A stretch of DNA of 64,000 bases from Anoplopoma fimbria. Its lineage: Eukaryota; Chordata; Actinopteri; Perciformes; Anoplopomatidae. The position numbers and the translations under genes are program-made. Under the pieces are notes generated by a model. It made no database searches. It was not told where the DNA came from and was given only the letters and a program-made list of their open reading frames with translations. This document shows positions 38,258 to 52,400 of this stretch, in pieces (the stretch's first letter is position 1; the number at the start of each line of letters is the position of its first letter). The stretch is from positions 12,009,326-12,073,325 of the forward strand of contig NC_072460.1 of NCBI RefSeq assembly GCF_027596085.1, given 5' to 3'.

Positions 38258-38663
38258 TTGAAACAATCCATCCATCCATCCATCCATCCATCCATCCATC
38301 CATCCATCCATCCATCCATCCATCCATCCTTTCAAAACATCCATCCCTCTAGCCATCTATCTTTTCAAACAATACATCCATCCATTCATCTATCCTGTCA
38401 AAACAACCATCCATCCATCCACCCTTTCAAACAATCCATCCATCTAGCCATCCTTTTAAACATTACATCCATCCATCCATCCATCCATCCATCAAAACAA
38501 GCCATCCGTCTCTCCATCCATCCTTTCAAACAATACGTTTATCCATCCCAACAAGCAATCTAGCCTTTCAAACAAGCGATCTAGCCTTTCAAACAAGCAA
38601 TCCATCCATCCATCCATCCATCCATCCATCCATCCATCCATCCATCCATCCATCCATCCATCC
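38258..38663. repeat. Compound ATCC microsatellite with higher-order structure
   Basis: Blocks of (ATCC)n, the longest at about 38266-38330 and 38598-38663, are separated about ten times by a variant of CTTTCAAACAA. The interruptions recur every 25-70 bp, so the locus is a degraded minisatellite built on a tetranucleotide array. Frames through it encode only HPSI repeats and are meaningless. Confidence 0.9.
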
Positions 38664-39161
38664 AGTGTTTCTGATTAACTCTTAAATTATTTTGATTGTG
38701 TCTGATTTGTTCACAAATTCTAATGTTCTCATTGGCAATTCAGTTAGATATGACTTCCCTCTTAAATGTTTCACCAACCATGAATATTTACCAACACGTT
38801 TGACACCCAGGATAGATTGATGTGACTGTGCTCAGAGGTTACAGTATACATACAGTATGTGTTGTCCTTTTTAAATATGCATTTCCATATTCAGATTGCT
38901 TCATGGCTTTGCATGTTCATAAGAAATTACTTCTTGACCCAGTGACCCTCAAAGTGCATGTGACAGCCGTGCAAAGCTCCTTGATTAAATGCTTTATTCT
39001 GAGCCAAATCCATTCCTTCTGCACTGATGTATGAACCCTCCGTCATCCACCGGCCTCCATATGGGAATTCATGTTTGTTTCCATGGCAACAGATAGCAAT
39101 GCTGGAATTAATGCTTCAAAAATTTCAGTGGAGAGAACATTTTCAGTGTCTAGGGATATAA

Positions 39162-39290
<129 letters not shown>

Positions 39291-42001
39291 GCTCTTATTA
39301 ATTGAGGTGAAGTCAAGCGGAGTGTTTTAGTTTTTGGTGGAAAGGGGCACGGGAGGTTAACACCTAGAACAACAGATGGGAGTGCTTTTGAAAAAACACC
39401 CTGTAAGCTAATTTGCCTTCCTCTTCCTTTTAACCCAGGCTGCTGGACCATGGCTGCAAACAACTTAAATGTTTAACGCATGGGCAATTCAAGGCTACAC
39501 ACACACACATACACACACTCAAACACACACCCATCAGTGGAAAGACTGAATAAAACTGAAAATAGATAAAGTGAAAAAGAAAGGGATCAGGACCTTCTAT
39601 TTGCAGGTGTATATGGACTCACCAAGGACCAGATGAGCTGTGTGTGTAGAAATAAGACGCCAGGCCAATGGTGTCATGTGAGGACTGCTTTTTGTTGTTG
39701 TTACTGTTGTTGTGTTGGTGTTTATTAATAGTGCAAGAGAAGTGGTTAACAACTACGCACATGAATAGGTGTATGTGTGGGGGAGCTGTGTAAGTGTGAA
39801 TAAAGAAAAGAGAGAAGAAGACAAAAAGCCTGGTGAGAAGTGGGCTGGTCCTTGGGGTTGCAGAGTTTTATTTATTACCCATTCTCCTTTTTTTAAACCA
39901 ATTGTTTTTTTTTTTTTTATTTGATTAGCTTGTTTTTCCCCTTTTGTTATTCTCTTGCTTTAGGCCACATTCAGACTCGTAGGAAGTTGCTGGCCTGTTG
40001 GAGTTGTATGGTACACATGGGGATGTTTGTGTATTACTGTGCTATGCGGTGGAAATGTGAACAAACTAATATGAGGAATTTTTGCTTCTTCAAAAGAAAA
40101 CATGCAGAACTCTTCAGTAAATAACAGTGAATCGATGTGGAGAGAAAAGTAAGCGTTTAACGCCTCAGCAAAATAAATTCTGTCCGTGAGAAGAATACCT
40201 TCAGGATTTCCTTGAATAGTTGCTTTTTCGGTGGCTATTGAAGCGCTCATGCCTCATTACACAGAGACGGAGAGAGTTTATCAGTCACCACAAAGACCTG
40301 CTGAAATACATTAAAGACATTTCTGCACCCGAAACCAATCATTTTCAATGCTGACTCATAACCAAATCGTTGTCAAAGCTGGCAGCACATCGACTGTTGA
40401 CTGACTGCTGACAGTGTTTCTAACGCTGAGGTGTTACAAGACTGTGAAACAGCCAGTGGCATCTTCCTCCTCTATTAGCATATTCATGTGCAAGAGTTGA
40501 TTCTGTCTGACACAACTGAACACACACACAAGCTGCAGCTGCAACCTGAGGCTTAATGCTGCCTTCAATGATATTTTAAATGACTAAAACACAAAGAAAT
40601 TTACATCCACTTTCCACAGATATGACGAAATCCACCTTTTTAAACCACTTTCTATGACAACGGCTTGTCTCACTATGAATGTTAGACCAGGGAACTAAAT
40701 GTCATTATCCTGGCGGGCTTGTTCCTTCGGTGCCAATCTAAAATGCCTTCTTTACATGAGCTCACCTATGCCATACCAACTGCCAGAGTATTTTTTTATC
40801 AAGATAAAGACTCTCCTGGCTAAAAGTGACCCGCTAAATCAGAATAGCTAGGTCACCAAACATTACTTATCCACTCTTTGTGCTAATAGCAAAGAAACCA
40901 GTAATAATAAGTTCTATTTCAAACATCTTACAAAACAAGGTTACACAATACTGTCCTCAAAAACAACAAACAAAGCCTCATTAGAGGAAATACATTTTCA
41001 GCCTCTTTAGTACATTTTGGCTTCAAGTCTGCAACTGGGAACAATCAGAGCTTTGTCTGTGGATCTGTTATTATGTCTTTGTTCATACTGACATTCAATA
41101 TAAGCAGTAGAGGCACTTTTCTTTACTGTAATGTTATTAAAAATGTCACTTCTAAAATTAGTTGGAAACCAGTGTTTGTAAGTCAGTCTGAACTAACTGC
41201 AGGTACTAAAGAGTTTTTTCTCTGAACGCAGAATACAGAGAGATAATATTCAACATGATATGAAACAAAAGTATGACAGAGGGTCACTGCTGTCCCTCTG
41301 GACCCAGCAGCATACAGACAGCAGTCTGCAGATGTACTTATGTTGTATCACAACGGCTAAAAAGTCACTATCTACAAGTCCAGATAACTAATGTGGATAT
41401 AAATTTTAACATTTTGACACCGACTCTTTTAATCCTTTCAGGCGTCAATAAGCAGCCTTTGTTTAATGTACTTCAGAGGTGTGTGCTATTACCTGTTTCT
41501 GTTGCTGCTGTTTACATTCCTTATGATTCAAATTAAAAAATGCAAAACTGGAATGTATTGTTTTGTTTTGTTTGTCATGTGTTTGTTGTGTTACAAATAG
41601 GCTACAACTATAGTTCGATTGTGCTTTCCTGTTTTCATTTACGTACAGTATGGTAGTTTACAGTCAGGAAGGAAAATTGCTAGAATGTGCATTTGCATTG
41701 CAGGTGCAGTGAAATAACTATTCATGACACAAGCCGTAGTTATCTCATTTCTTTACTTTCCATTGATTCTGTCCTGCTTGCATATTGCAAGTCAGTCTGA
41801 CTCACGTTCAGGCTGTGGAAATGAGTTCCAGGGGATTGTGTGAACATTGACACAGATTAATAAACATTTTAAAAATGTTAATTTTCTCATGAGGATTGGG
41901 GAAGAACATGCCTGTGACAACAGAAAGTACATCTTAATGCTGTAAGAATATAGGGAATATGAAGGGCTGGCTGAAGTGATATAAGCTTAATGATAGTATA
42001 A

Positions 42002-42036
42002 TGTCCAATTGCTTGTCAACCATAAGCAATTGGACA
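42002..42036. repeat. Perfect 13-bp inverted repeat with 9-nt loop
   Basis: TGTCCAATTGCTT (42002-42014) is exactly complementary to AAGCAATTGGACA (42024-42036). It can form a short cruciform or hairpin. No T-run or flanking gene suggests a function. Confidence 0.8.
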
Positions 42037-43459
42037 ATATATTACAGTAAATAGCTATATGTATTATATGTATTATATTAAGCCGGTAACTTTACAATGA
42101 AATGGGACCAAGCTTTGCAGTCAGTGCCCCCGAGGAGGAGCAGTTGAAATTAGCCTTCTTATCACTTCTTCAAAACTAAAAAGCCTTTTATTACATTAGA
42201 CCAAGGTTTTACTTAGTTCCACTATGCTTAATGTGTGTTTAATTTGTATATTTCACAGATTTTTTCAATCTTATTTCATTATATTTACTTTATTTGATTC
42301 TAATTTTATTTGATCTGGACCTGTACTTTCTTGATTTTATTAATTGTGGTGCTGAATTGTTTTTTCACATGTAAAACACTTTATAAGATTGTTTTAAAAA
42401 GGTGCTACATAAATGAAGTTTATCATTATATTTAAACTTTACTTTCTACCACTTCAATGAATTCTTTCATCCCGGACAAAGCTTTTTTTTTTATAATGGA
42501 GGTGTAATAAATAATGTAGCCTCTAGGAGCCACCGATGGAGCTCTACACTTGTACTTCTTTATTGGGGTTTTTGGAACCATATTTCTGCCAAACGCAGAA
42601 AAAAAAAAGATGATATCCGCTTTATGGATGCCCACTCATCTCATGGGAAACATATGAACCAGCACACACCGGGTTATATATTGTCTTCATATATTGTGTT
42701 ATTATCAATCATAAATTGGATGTGACATTTACACCGAGCAGTGCCCTGTAAGAAGGAATGAGATTGTCTCGGCTGAATTCATGTTGTATGGTTTACGGAC
42801 AAATGAGGGCATGGATTAAAACACACAGATGTCATGATGCTGAGATCCAGATAATCCCAGTGTTGTTAAGGATCTGTGGCGATTCTTTGATGTAGTCTAC
42901 CCACTGTCTTCGCCTTAAAATCCTCAACTGAGTTTCTAAAAAAAAAAGGGTTAAAGAAGAATGTGTGTTAACATTGTTCAAACTGAACTGAATTGAAGTT
43001 GTAAGACAAGTGACCAAGTACTTTCTAGTTCTCTCAAGCCCCAGTAATGTGTATTTTCCTACTGTTTGCTATTACTACATGCTTTATTCAAATCTGGCAA
43101 TCAAAAAGTTGTGCTTGTATTTAGCTGAAGTGTTCTTCATTACCTTGGTGTAAATGCACATGAATAAAACATGGCAAGGCCAAATTCTTTTATCAATTTT
43201 CCTTTAGGATCTACTGAAGTGTCATGGTCCTTACCCAAGGGCAGGACATCAGGATCGTGCTTCTGTGCATGCTGATTACGTACAGTAAATTATCTTTCAC
43301 AAACAAACCCAGTGACATGAAACAGCAACTCATACCAGGCTATTTCTGATGGGTAAATACTGGGTTGGTGCCTACATGTCACTGCAAAAGTGACATGATT
43401 GTAAAGTATGAGGACGAACCCACAGCTGGCTGTTATGTTTTTTACTCCTCCTGTATAAT

Positions 43460-43600
43460 TCTGCAAGGGTTGGTTCGCCCAAATAACGAAAAAAGTACAT
43501 ATTTTCCCAAGTATGTCTAGTTGTTGTTTCTTGACATGCAGATTGGGGTTTTATTTACTGATCTCCATCTCCAAAATTGTTGTATCACAATTTCAAAGAT
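43460..43600. repeat. Decayed interspersed fish repeat (first of two adjacent)
   Basis: GGTTGGTTCGCCCAAATAAC followed by CATATTTTCCCAAGTATG is a word chain I recall from an abundant fish repeat. It is non-coding. Extent is approximate. Confidence 0.45.
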
Positions 43601-43639
43601 GATAATGTAGAAATTGTTACATTGCATAATCGAGTTGTC

Positions 43640-43775
43640 TGCATAACCTAAATAGAAAATGTTAGCAGGCTAATGAGCTAAATTAATATAGTGAACATGG
43701 TAAACATTACTTGCTAAACATCAGCATGTTAGCAATGTCGCTCGTGTTTTCATTTAATTGTCAGGCTAACTTTTG
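43640..43775. repeat. Decayed interspersed fish repeat (second of two adjacent)
   Basis: AACATGGTAAACATTACTTG and CTAAACATCAGCATGTTAGC match my memory of another common teleost repeat rich in TTAGC words. It is non-coding. Extent is approximate. Confidence 0.5.
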
Positions 43776-44717
43776 AAATGTCTCTAAAACAGAATGTGAA
43801 TTATGGCGTGTGTCCATCAACTGGTTCAGAGCGTATAAACTACAGCATAGTTTGGTCCCCGAAGACGCTGACAGCATAAACAGCTGATTAGTCATGTTAG
43901 TTAAATATTCCCTAGATCAGAATTAAAAGGCAAAACGCATTTCCATAATCCATTTAGTGCAACTCTGTTTCATAGTTGTGTCAGAAACAATTTTGGAAAG
44001 CAGTCACAATTTGTATTGTCCTGCCAATAGAGATGTCCGATAAGAAAAGCTTGCATTTGTCACCCTGGAGGGAAACAATGTGTTTTTTCATTTATTTCGG
44101 AGGACTTGCTGAAAACGTTCAGCAGCCAAAGCAGAGCAGAATGAAATGCCTATGGGCCAGATGTCAAGTCAATCTGCATAAAGTTGTGTGCAAACCCCCA
44201 CACAGAAGCCAAGCAGTATTTAACATTTAAACCCTGTTAAACCGTGGTAGTGAGCACTGCTGTGGATCCAGGTCTGAAAAAAGCTATTTTTATTAGGTTG
44301 ATGCTTTGGTGTGAAAGTTTTACCTGCCACTCTCATTATTTTACAGATGCATTTCTAATGAAGCACATCAGTGCAGAGTTTGGTCAGAAATAGCTTTCCA
44401 GGAAACAGTTCATCTAATGAATCTAATGCTCTTCTGTCTTACACAGAAGTTTGACTTCGATACCCAAAGGTCAAATTGAGTTAATTAGACATTGCACCAC
44501 AGAGCACTTAAGGGAACACCTGATCTAAAATCAAATCAACAGCACTTGACAGGACCAATCCTGGTTGAACCACAGACAAAGAGACCGGAGAGAGCACACA
44601 AACGCTCTAAAGTAAGCAACTCCACGGGACAAACCTGCTAAATTATAGATCACCTGGACAACTGAAAGTGCAAGTTCTGTTAATGGAAAACTTTTTAAGC
44701 AACACAGAGATGGGGAG

Positions 44718-44729
44718 GGAGAGAGAGAG

Positions 44730-44790
<61 letters not shown>
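44718..44790. repeat. (GA)n microsatellite
   Basis: A GA dinucleotide run of about 73 bp with one TC interruption near 44731, giving a strongly purine-biased strand. Confidence 0.95.
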
Positions 44791-44793
<3 letters not shown>

Positions 44794-47700
44794 GAAGCTC
44801 TGTAGCTCAGTGGAGAGCAGTGAGTTTGGAATTAATATTTCATCCTTCTCTCCCTCTGTCTCCACTCACTTTCTTTCTTTCTTTCTCCCTGTTTCTGACA
44901 AGACAAGTTCTGCTCGAACAGAGTGTCTGCCTTTTGCTGAGGCGTTTTGTGGCCATGGCCACAGCCTGAATCTCAGCCCACCGCTCCCACAGAGACCAAT
45001 CACAGGTCACGCCTGCCTTCAAGTCATGGCAGCCCTGTGTTGACAGCCAGCCAATTGAATTTAAAATATACCACGCTAGGGACTTCCCATCCGGCTGTAC
45101 AGTCTCTTTTTATCACACTATTGCATTCTCAATCCTCTTTATTATTTTAAACTTCCGTTCTTATTCTCTCTGCTATAACTTCTTTTCCTGTTTCACCTGT
45201 GTGATGTTTCTGCTCCAGATCTCCACCTCACTGACCCTTCCTGCTTGCTCTCATCTTTTCATTTCTCCACTAGAACCACATAGTAATACTCCATAGTTCT
45301 CCACCTCCCACACCAGCCACCCACATTTTTTGCACTCTTGTAATCCTGTTTTTTGAAATTTCACCAGCTGCTGCCATGCAGTGTAAGCATTACAGCATGG
45401 CATGAGGGCGTTGTCAATTAGAAGAAGGTTGTACTGGAAAACTCTGGGGTGCACACAACAGGAGCCTAAGCGCCATCTCAATCAGAATATAATCAAGGAC
45501 GACACTCAGCTGAAACACGAATCTGACAGTTAATCCCCAACACGTATCATAGAAATGCCATTTTAATGGTGATGGTGGAATTTATTCACAAGATGTCCTC
45601 CCTCTATTTCAAATTGCCACATTATTTTGTGTGCTATAAGGTTTTGTGTGTGTATGAATGTGTGTTATAATAATTTCCTCCTTTCCAATATTTGCCCATC
45701 ATGTCATGCCACCTGCTAATAGCCATTTAAGAGCTAACTATTAAACCCTGACATGATGGCAGGTGTACAAGCAGCAGTATTCCTCAGAGATATTTTCCTG
45801 TCTTGGCTACAGAGTGTCACCTGGCTTGTCTCACTAACCGGAAGGAACATTGTGTTACAAAACCATTGCTCTCTCTAGAGAGGGAAGGTGGCCATCTCAG
45901 GACTGACTGACAGCCTGTCATTACCTCTTACTGCAGCTCTTTTGACCTGCGCAGGTTATCCGCTGGTGGATGAGGTGCCCAGCAGTTGCAGAGAAGGTTT
46001 GAAAAGTTTCTGTACTTAAAAAGTAAGTGAACTGAATTAGAAATGTGCTGCAGGAGGAGCAAAGTCAGCAAAGTAAGAAGTGGTTAAAGTGTGATGTAAA
46101 ATACTTCCAGCTTCTTATACAATAGTGACGGTGGTTACAAAATCCAACACATGCTGCTCAGCTACAAACATGAACCGTCTATACACATAAAATGCATACA
46201 TACAGCGAGCACTCTTGATCAAATGAATAATGAATGGCCACTCATGCTGCTCTCGAAATAGTCCGTCAACACGGCAGCCTGGCATGACAGTAGGAGGATA
46301 CAGAATATTGGATTACATCTCTCAATGCTGCAATCAATAGCTGGCAGATCAACGTCTTTTTAGTCTAAAAAATCTGACGCATCAAAATTAATAAAAAGGA
46401 TATTCAAGGTTATAGACACACTAGAGTGCACTTTCGGTGAAGCTGTCAACAACAGTGATAAAAAATAATGTTTCTTAATGTTGGTGTAAGAAAGCAAAGT
46501 AACAGTGACGAAAGGAAAGCACGAAGTGAAAAAAAAGACAGTAGTTTGTTTTTTGCAGACCTAAGTGTTTCTGCTTTCTTACTGCTCCCCTCTAGCTTTT
46601 ACTCAATGAGAAAATCTGGCCTTAAGGAAAACATTAAAGCAAAAGCAGATTTTTGATTAAGTATGATAGCAGCCCTCCCGTTTTCCGCTCACCCTTCGCT
46701 GACATTAAATGCGAAAGTTCTCCTTAATGAGTCAAATGGTGTGATGTTAGATATGAGAATGTGGGGAATTTTGTCCGAAAGAGATCACGCTGGTGAAGAT
46801 CTGCTCAAAACTTGTTATCAGGTCATATTTGAAAATGTTGCCTCTGCAGGTTTTTACAAGTCAACCTTCCTAAAAAGCTTGTCTTTTATTACTCGTGTTT
46901 GCACACAATTTCGACCTTTGTCTCTGTGCATAAAAACTGGCTCAGTGAATGTCACACAATCCAGCAACTGTCTTGAACGCAGAGATAAGGTTAACAGCCC
47001 TTTAAAAGTGCTGAGGTGCTGCATTTTCCAGCAATCATTTCCCCTTCAGTCGTTCCCTCTCTGTTCAGTTAGCTTATCTTTTCTTGCAAGATGAACAATC
47101 ATATCTCCCAGTATACGAGTAATTCAGACTGATCATTAGTAAAGCATATCACTGGTATGAGTTGTCTCATTGATGGCAGTAATTCATCCAAGTAAACAAC
47201 ATGATTATAATGACTCTCAGTTTATAATGGGTAGCAGCATCGTAACACTTGTTGGTTGCCTGATTAAAATAGATTGTTACTTCTAGTAATTTAGTTTTAA
47301 CAAGGAACAAACACTGAGCTGTTGCATTTAAAATGGGCTTTAGTTTCCCACATGCATTGATTTTTCTGGCTGCAATCAATACAAAGTTCGAGGTCTTTTT
47401 TGCCTTGATGATACCCGATAGGGAAACAGATTTGTGAATGTAGAGTTGGACAGTTTGGTTGCCTAAAATGTATGTACCTAAGAGGAAAATTGCAATAAAG
47501 TAAAAGTCAAATAATGTACAGACACCTAAGATCTTGATCCTGGGCGGCTATCAGCTTTGCAGGAAGGCTGGCAGCACAGGTTTATCCTTTTACTGTCTGA
47601 GCTCTGGACATTCAGTCCCTGCAGTCGCAGCCTGAGAAGATACTAAAAATATCTAGGGCAAATGTCTGAATCCTGTTTTAAGTTAATTCACTCCAACAGA

Positions 47701-49164
47701 GTTCGAGGAGCACAGCACTCTGCCAAACACTCTGCCAACTGGGCCTCATAAAATAATAATGAGAACGCTGCTGACAATGAGATAGACGCAGCTAACACAG
47801 ATGCATTGGCAGCAAATCCAGATTGGCTGCTTATTTTGCAGTTTGAACAATTCTGCATACTGGAAAATATGTTAGTTTGCCTCTCTGTCTCGATGTCGGG
47901 TACAGGGAGTTGGGTACAGGGATCTGTCATATTTGATAGGAAAAAATCAAAGCAGCAAATTAATTTATCATAACCTGAGTAAAACCTCAAGAGAAAGTGA
48001 TCCATTGGCTCCAATGAAGTGAGCTCCAATGCTCTACTTCTGTTATTCAGCTGTTCCTTGCTGCAGTCCCCAGTGAATAGCAAACATCTTTTGTTCACAC
48101 TTTGAGCCCTGTTTAAGACCTTAACTCTCTGGGGGCTTTAGGTATTAATATTTCAGTGGCTGTACATAAGATGAATCTTAAAAGACCATCATACTGACAG
48201 AGTGTGTTTATCTAAAGGGTCAGCTGACACAGCAGATGGAGAGAGATGAATGTGGATCCAAATCTTCTCAATCTCAGTGGAAGAGAATATGGAAATCTGC
48301 TTCCTTCTTTGTGCAGCAAGACAAAAAGAACGAAATGCCTCCTACGCTGTAGCCTAGAATCAGGATGCTACTGTGTCTCAGCAGAGCAAGTGCACTATTT
48401 CATAACAATGATTCCTGCTCTTTTAAATTAAATAATTAAGTCTCTATAATCACTATTTTTGATATGATATGATAATGGATCACATGGCTACTTGTATGTA
48501 AAATGAGTCCCTCGTAGAGACAAACCCTCAGAGAGTCATCACCTAATCTCTGCAGCTCACCTCAGCAGCTAAAGAGCCAGATATCTTCCGCAGGAGCTGG
48601 TGGAGACAAAAAACACAGCTAAAAAGAAAGTGAATGTTGGACTGACATTCATTAGGTGTACACGCACATGTCTGAAAATTAATGAGGGTGTTTCTGTTTG
48701 TCTTTTAGATGGGTAAATAAGCAATAGCTTGCTAACATATTTGCCATACCAACTTAAAAGGTGAACAAAATCCGTTTGTCACAGTTGTGGCCAACAAAAA
48801 TAATCAATTACTGCAGGTTTAAGGAGCTTATCTGATCAATGGTTCATTAATTAATGGTTTGTAATTAGGGGCATAGCGATATACAAGTATTGACAATAAC
48901 AGTGATATTTAAAAAATATTTATGAATATTTATATCATGTTAAAGGTTCTCTAAACAACATTCAGAGCATTAACATAGCAGCAAACAACTATTTGTTATG
49001 TAAAGATATGTCTACCTGAGCAGAGAATTAAGTCACTCTCTCTCTCTGTGTGTTGTTATCCGGATTCTGCCTCGCATGCTTTTAGTGAATGTGCATGCAT
49101 GTGAGGGTGATTCACTGGCTAGCTCACGGCAGCCGCTCTCATAACTGCTCTCATAAGGCTGTTA

Positions 49165-49231
49165 CATATGTATATACACACACATATATATACGTATATA
49201 TATATATATATACATATATATACACATATAT

Positions 49232-49274
<43 letters not shown>

Positions 49275-49339
49275 TATATACATATATATATATATATACA
49301 CATATATATACATATACATACATATATATACATATACAT

Positions 49340-49385
<46 letters not shown>
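49165..49385. repeat. (TA)n/(CATA)n microsatellite, about 220 bp
   Basis: Alternating TA with CA substitutions. It is almost self-complementary and could extrude as a long imperfect hairpin. It ends 87 bp before the Rex3 target-site duplication. Frames of Tyr-Ile repeats on both strands are artefacts. Confidence 0.95.
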
Positions 49386-49387
<2 letters not shown>

Positions 49388-49471
49388 AACTTTTCAATGC
49401 ACCCTTTATCTTTTCTTTTTTTAATGGGGTATGGAATAAGATTATTTTCCTTGTCTACTTTTACAGCATTT

Positions 49472-49483
49472 ATCTAAAGCATG
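49472..49483. repeat. Target-site duplication, left copy
   Basis: ATCTAAAGCATG directly precedes the first base of the Rex3 copy and is identical to the right copy at 52493-52504. Confidence 0.9.
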
Positions 49484-52400
49484 CACCCTCCTGGAGCCAG
49501 ACCTGGGAGGGGAGCTCGCCGCGAGCGTCTGGTGGCCCGGCCGGGCCCAGCCCGAAAAAGCTACATCGTGCCGCCACCCTGTGGGCCCACCACCCGCAGG
49601 GATATGCATTGGGGTCGGGTGCAGTGTGAGCTGGGCGGCAGGCTGGGGCGGGAACCTGGGCGTGCTGACCCCCGGCATCACAGACTAGCTCTAGGGACGT
49701 GGAATGTCACCTCTCTGGCGGAGAAGGAACCGGAGTTAGTGTGGGAGGTGGAGCGGTACCAACTAGACATAGTTGGGCTCACGCATAGCACTGGTTCTGG
49801 AACCAAACTCCTGGAGAGGGGCTGGACTTTTTCCTTTTCCGGAGTTGCCCAGGGTGAGAGGCGCCGGGCGGGTGTGGGGATACTCACAAGCCCCCGGCTG
49901 AGCGCCGCTGTTTTGGAGTTCTCCCCGGAGAACGAGAGGGTCGCCTCCCTGCGACTGCGAATCGCAGGGGGGGATGTCTCTGACTGTCATTTGTGCATTG
50001 CACCAAACGGCAGTTCGGAGTACGCTGCCTTTTTGGAGTCCTTGGGTGGTGTTCTGGAAAGGGTGCCAACTGGGGACTCCATAGTTCTTCTGGGAGACTT
50101 CAACGCTCACGTGGGTAACGACGGGGAAACCTGGAGGGGTGTGATTGGGAGGAACGGCCTGCCCGATCTGAACCCGAGTGGTGCTTTGTTGTTGGACTTC
50201 TGTGCTAGTCATGGACTGTCCATAACAAACACCATGTTTGAGCATAGGGAGGTTCATAAGTGTACTTGGTACCAGAACACCCTAGGCCAAAGGTCTATGA
50301 TCGACTTTGTAGTTGTGTCATCAGATCTGTGGCCGTATGTCTTGGACACTCGGGTGAAGAGAGGAGCAGAGCTGTCAACTGATCACCACCTGGTGGTGAG
50401 TTGGATCAGGTGGCGGGGGAGGCTGCCGGACAGACCCGGTAAACCCAAACGTGTAGTGAGGGTGAACTGGGAACGTCTGGCTGAGGATCCTGTCCGCAAG
50501 GTCTTCAACTCCCACCTCCGGAATAATTTCTTGTGCATCCCGGGGGAGGCTGGGGACATGGAATCCGAGTCAAATCCTCCATTGTGGAAGCTGCTGCTAG
50601 AAGTTGTGGTTGGAAGGCGATCGGTGCCTGTCGTGGCGGCAATCCGAGAACCCGCCCAGGGGTCTCCTGAATCAGCAGGCAGGTACCGGTTGGCCAGAAG
50701 GGCTGCAGCTACGGCAGTTGCTGAGGCAAAAACCCGGGTGTGGGAGGAGTTCGGCGAGGCCATGGAGAAGGACTTTCGAATGGCCTCAAGGAAGTTCTGG
50801 CAAACCATGAGATGACTCAGAAAGGGGAAGCAGGGCTTTTCTCAGGCTGTGCTCAGCAGGGGGGGAGAACTGCCGGACTGGGGATATTGTCGAGCGGTGG
50901 AAAGAACACTTTGAGGAACTCCTGAACCCAACCAACACGTCCTCTGTGGAAGAGGCAGAGTCTGAAGACTCAGGGGAAGACTCATCCATATGCCTGGCGG
51001 AGGTCGTTGAGGTAGTTAAAAAGCTCTTCAGCGGCAAAGCGCCAGGAGTGGATGAGACTCGACCGGAGATGCTAAAGGCTCTGGACAGTGTTGGGCTGTC
51101 TTGGTTGACACGTCTCTTCACTGTCGCGTGGAAGTCGGGTACAGTGCCTGTGGAGTGGCAGACCGGGGTGGTGGTTCCCATTTTCAAAAAGGGGGACCGG
51201 AGAGTGTGCTCCAATTATAGGGGCATCACACTGCTCAGCCTCCCCGGGAAAGTTTACTCCAGGGTGCTGGAAAGGAGGCTCCGTCCGATTGTCGAACCTC
51301 GGATTCAGGAGGAGCAATGCGGATACCGTCCTGGACGTGGAACAGCGGACCAGCTCTTTACCCTTGCAGGTCTGTTGGAGGGGGCATGGGAGTTAGCTCA
51401 TCCAGTCTACATGTGTTTTGTGGACTTGGAGAAGGCCTTCGACCGTGTCCCTCGGGGAGTCCTGTGGGGGGTACTGCGGAAATATGGGGTACCTGGCTCA
51501 TTACTACGAGCCATTCGGTCCTTGTATGACCAAAGTGAGAGCTGTGTCCGAATACTCGGCACAAAGTCGAGCTTGTTCCCAGTGCGTGTTGGCCTCCGCC
51601 AGGGCTGCCCATTGTCACCAATCCTGTTTGTGATTTTCATGGACAGGATTTCAAGGCGCAGCCGGGGGGAGGAGAGTTTCCGGTTTGGGGACCTCAGAAT
51701 CACATCCCTGCTTTTTGCAGATGATGTGGTTCTGTTGGCTTCTTCAGAACGGGACCTTCAGCACACACTGGGGCGGTTCACAGCCGAGTGTGAAGCGGTC
51801 GGGATGAGAGTCAGTACCTCCAAGTCTGAGGCCATGGTTCTCTTCCAGAAAACGGTGGATTGCACCCTCTGGGTTGGGAGTGAGTCACTGCCCCAAGCGA
51901 GGGAGTTCAAGTATCTCGGGATCGTATTCACGAGTGAGGGTAAAATGGAACGGGAGATGGACAGGCTGTTCGGTGCAGCGTCAGCAGTGATGCGGGCGTT
52001 GTACCGCATCACTCTCGATTTACCAGTCCATCTACGTTCCAACCCTCACCTATGGTCATGAGCTTTGGGTAGTGACCGAAAGAATGAGATCGCGAATACA
52101 AGCGGCCGAAATGAGCTTCCTTCGTAGGGTGGCTGGGCTCAGCCTTAGAGATAGGGTGAGGAGCTCAGACATCCGGAGGGAGCTCGGAGTAGAGCCGCTG
52201 CTCCTTCGCGTCGAAAGGGGCCAGCTGAGGTGGTTCGGGCATCTGATCAGGATGCCCCCTGGACGCCTCCCTTTATAGGTTTTCCAGGCACGTCCAACTG
52301 GTAAGAGACCCCGGGGTAGACCCAGAACGCGCTGGAGAGATTATATATCTCATCTGGCCTGGGAACGCCTCGGGGTTCCCCAGGAGGAGCTGGAAAGTGT

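Noticed and set aside
38258..38663. CRISPR-like alternation of repeats and spacers
   Set aside because: The alternation is an ATCC microsatellite with a recurring 11-bp interruption in a vertebrate genome. There are no unique spacers of even length.
49119..49424. Frames encoding Tyr-Ile repeats on both strands
   Set aside because: Direct translation of a TA/CATA microsatellite.
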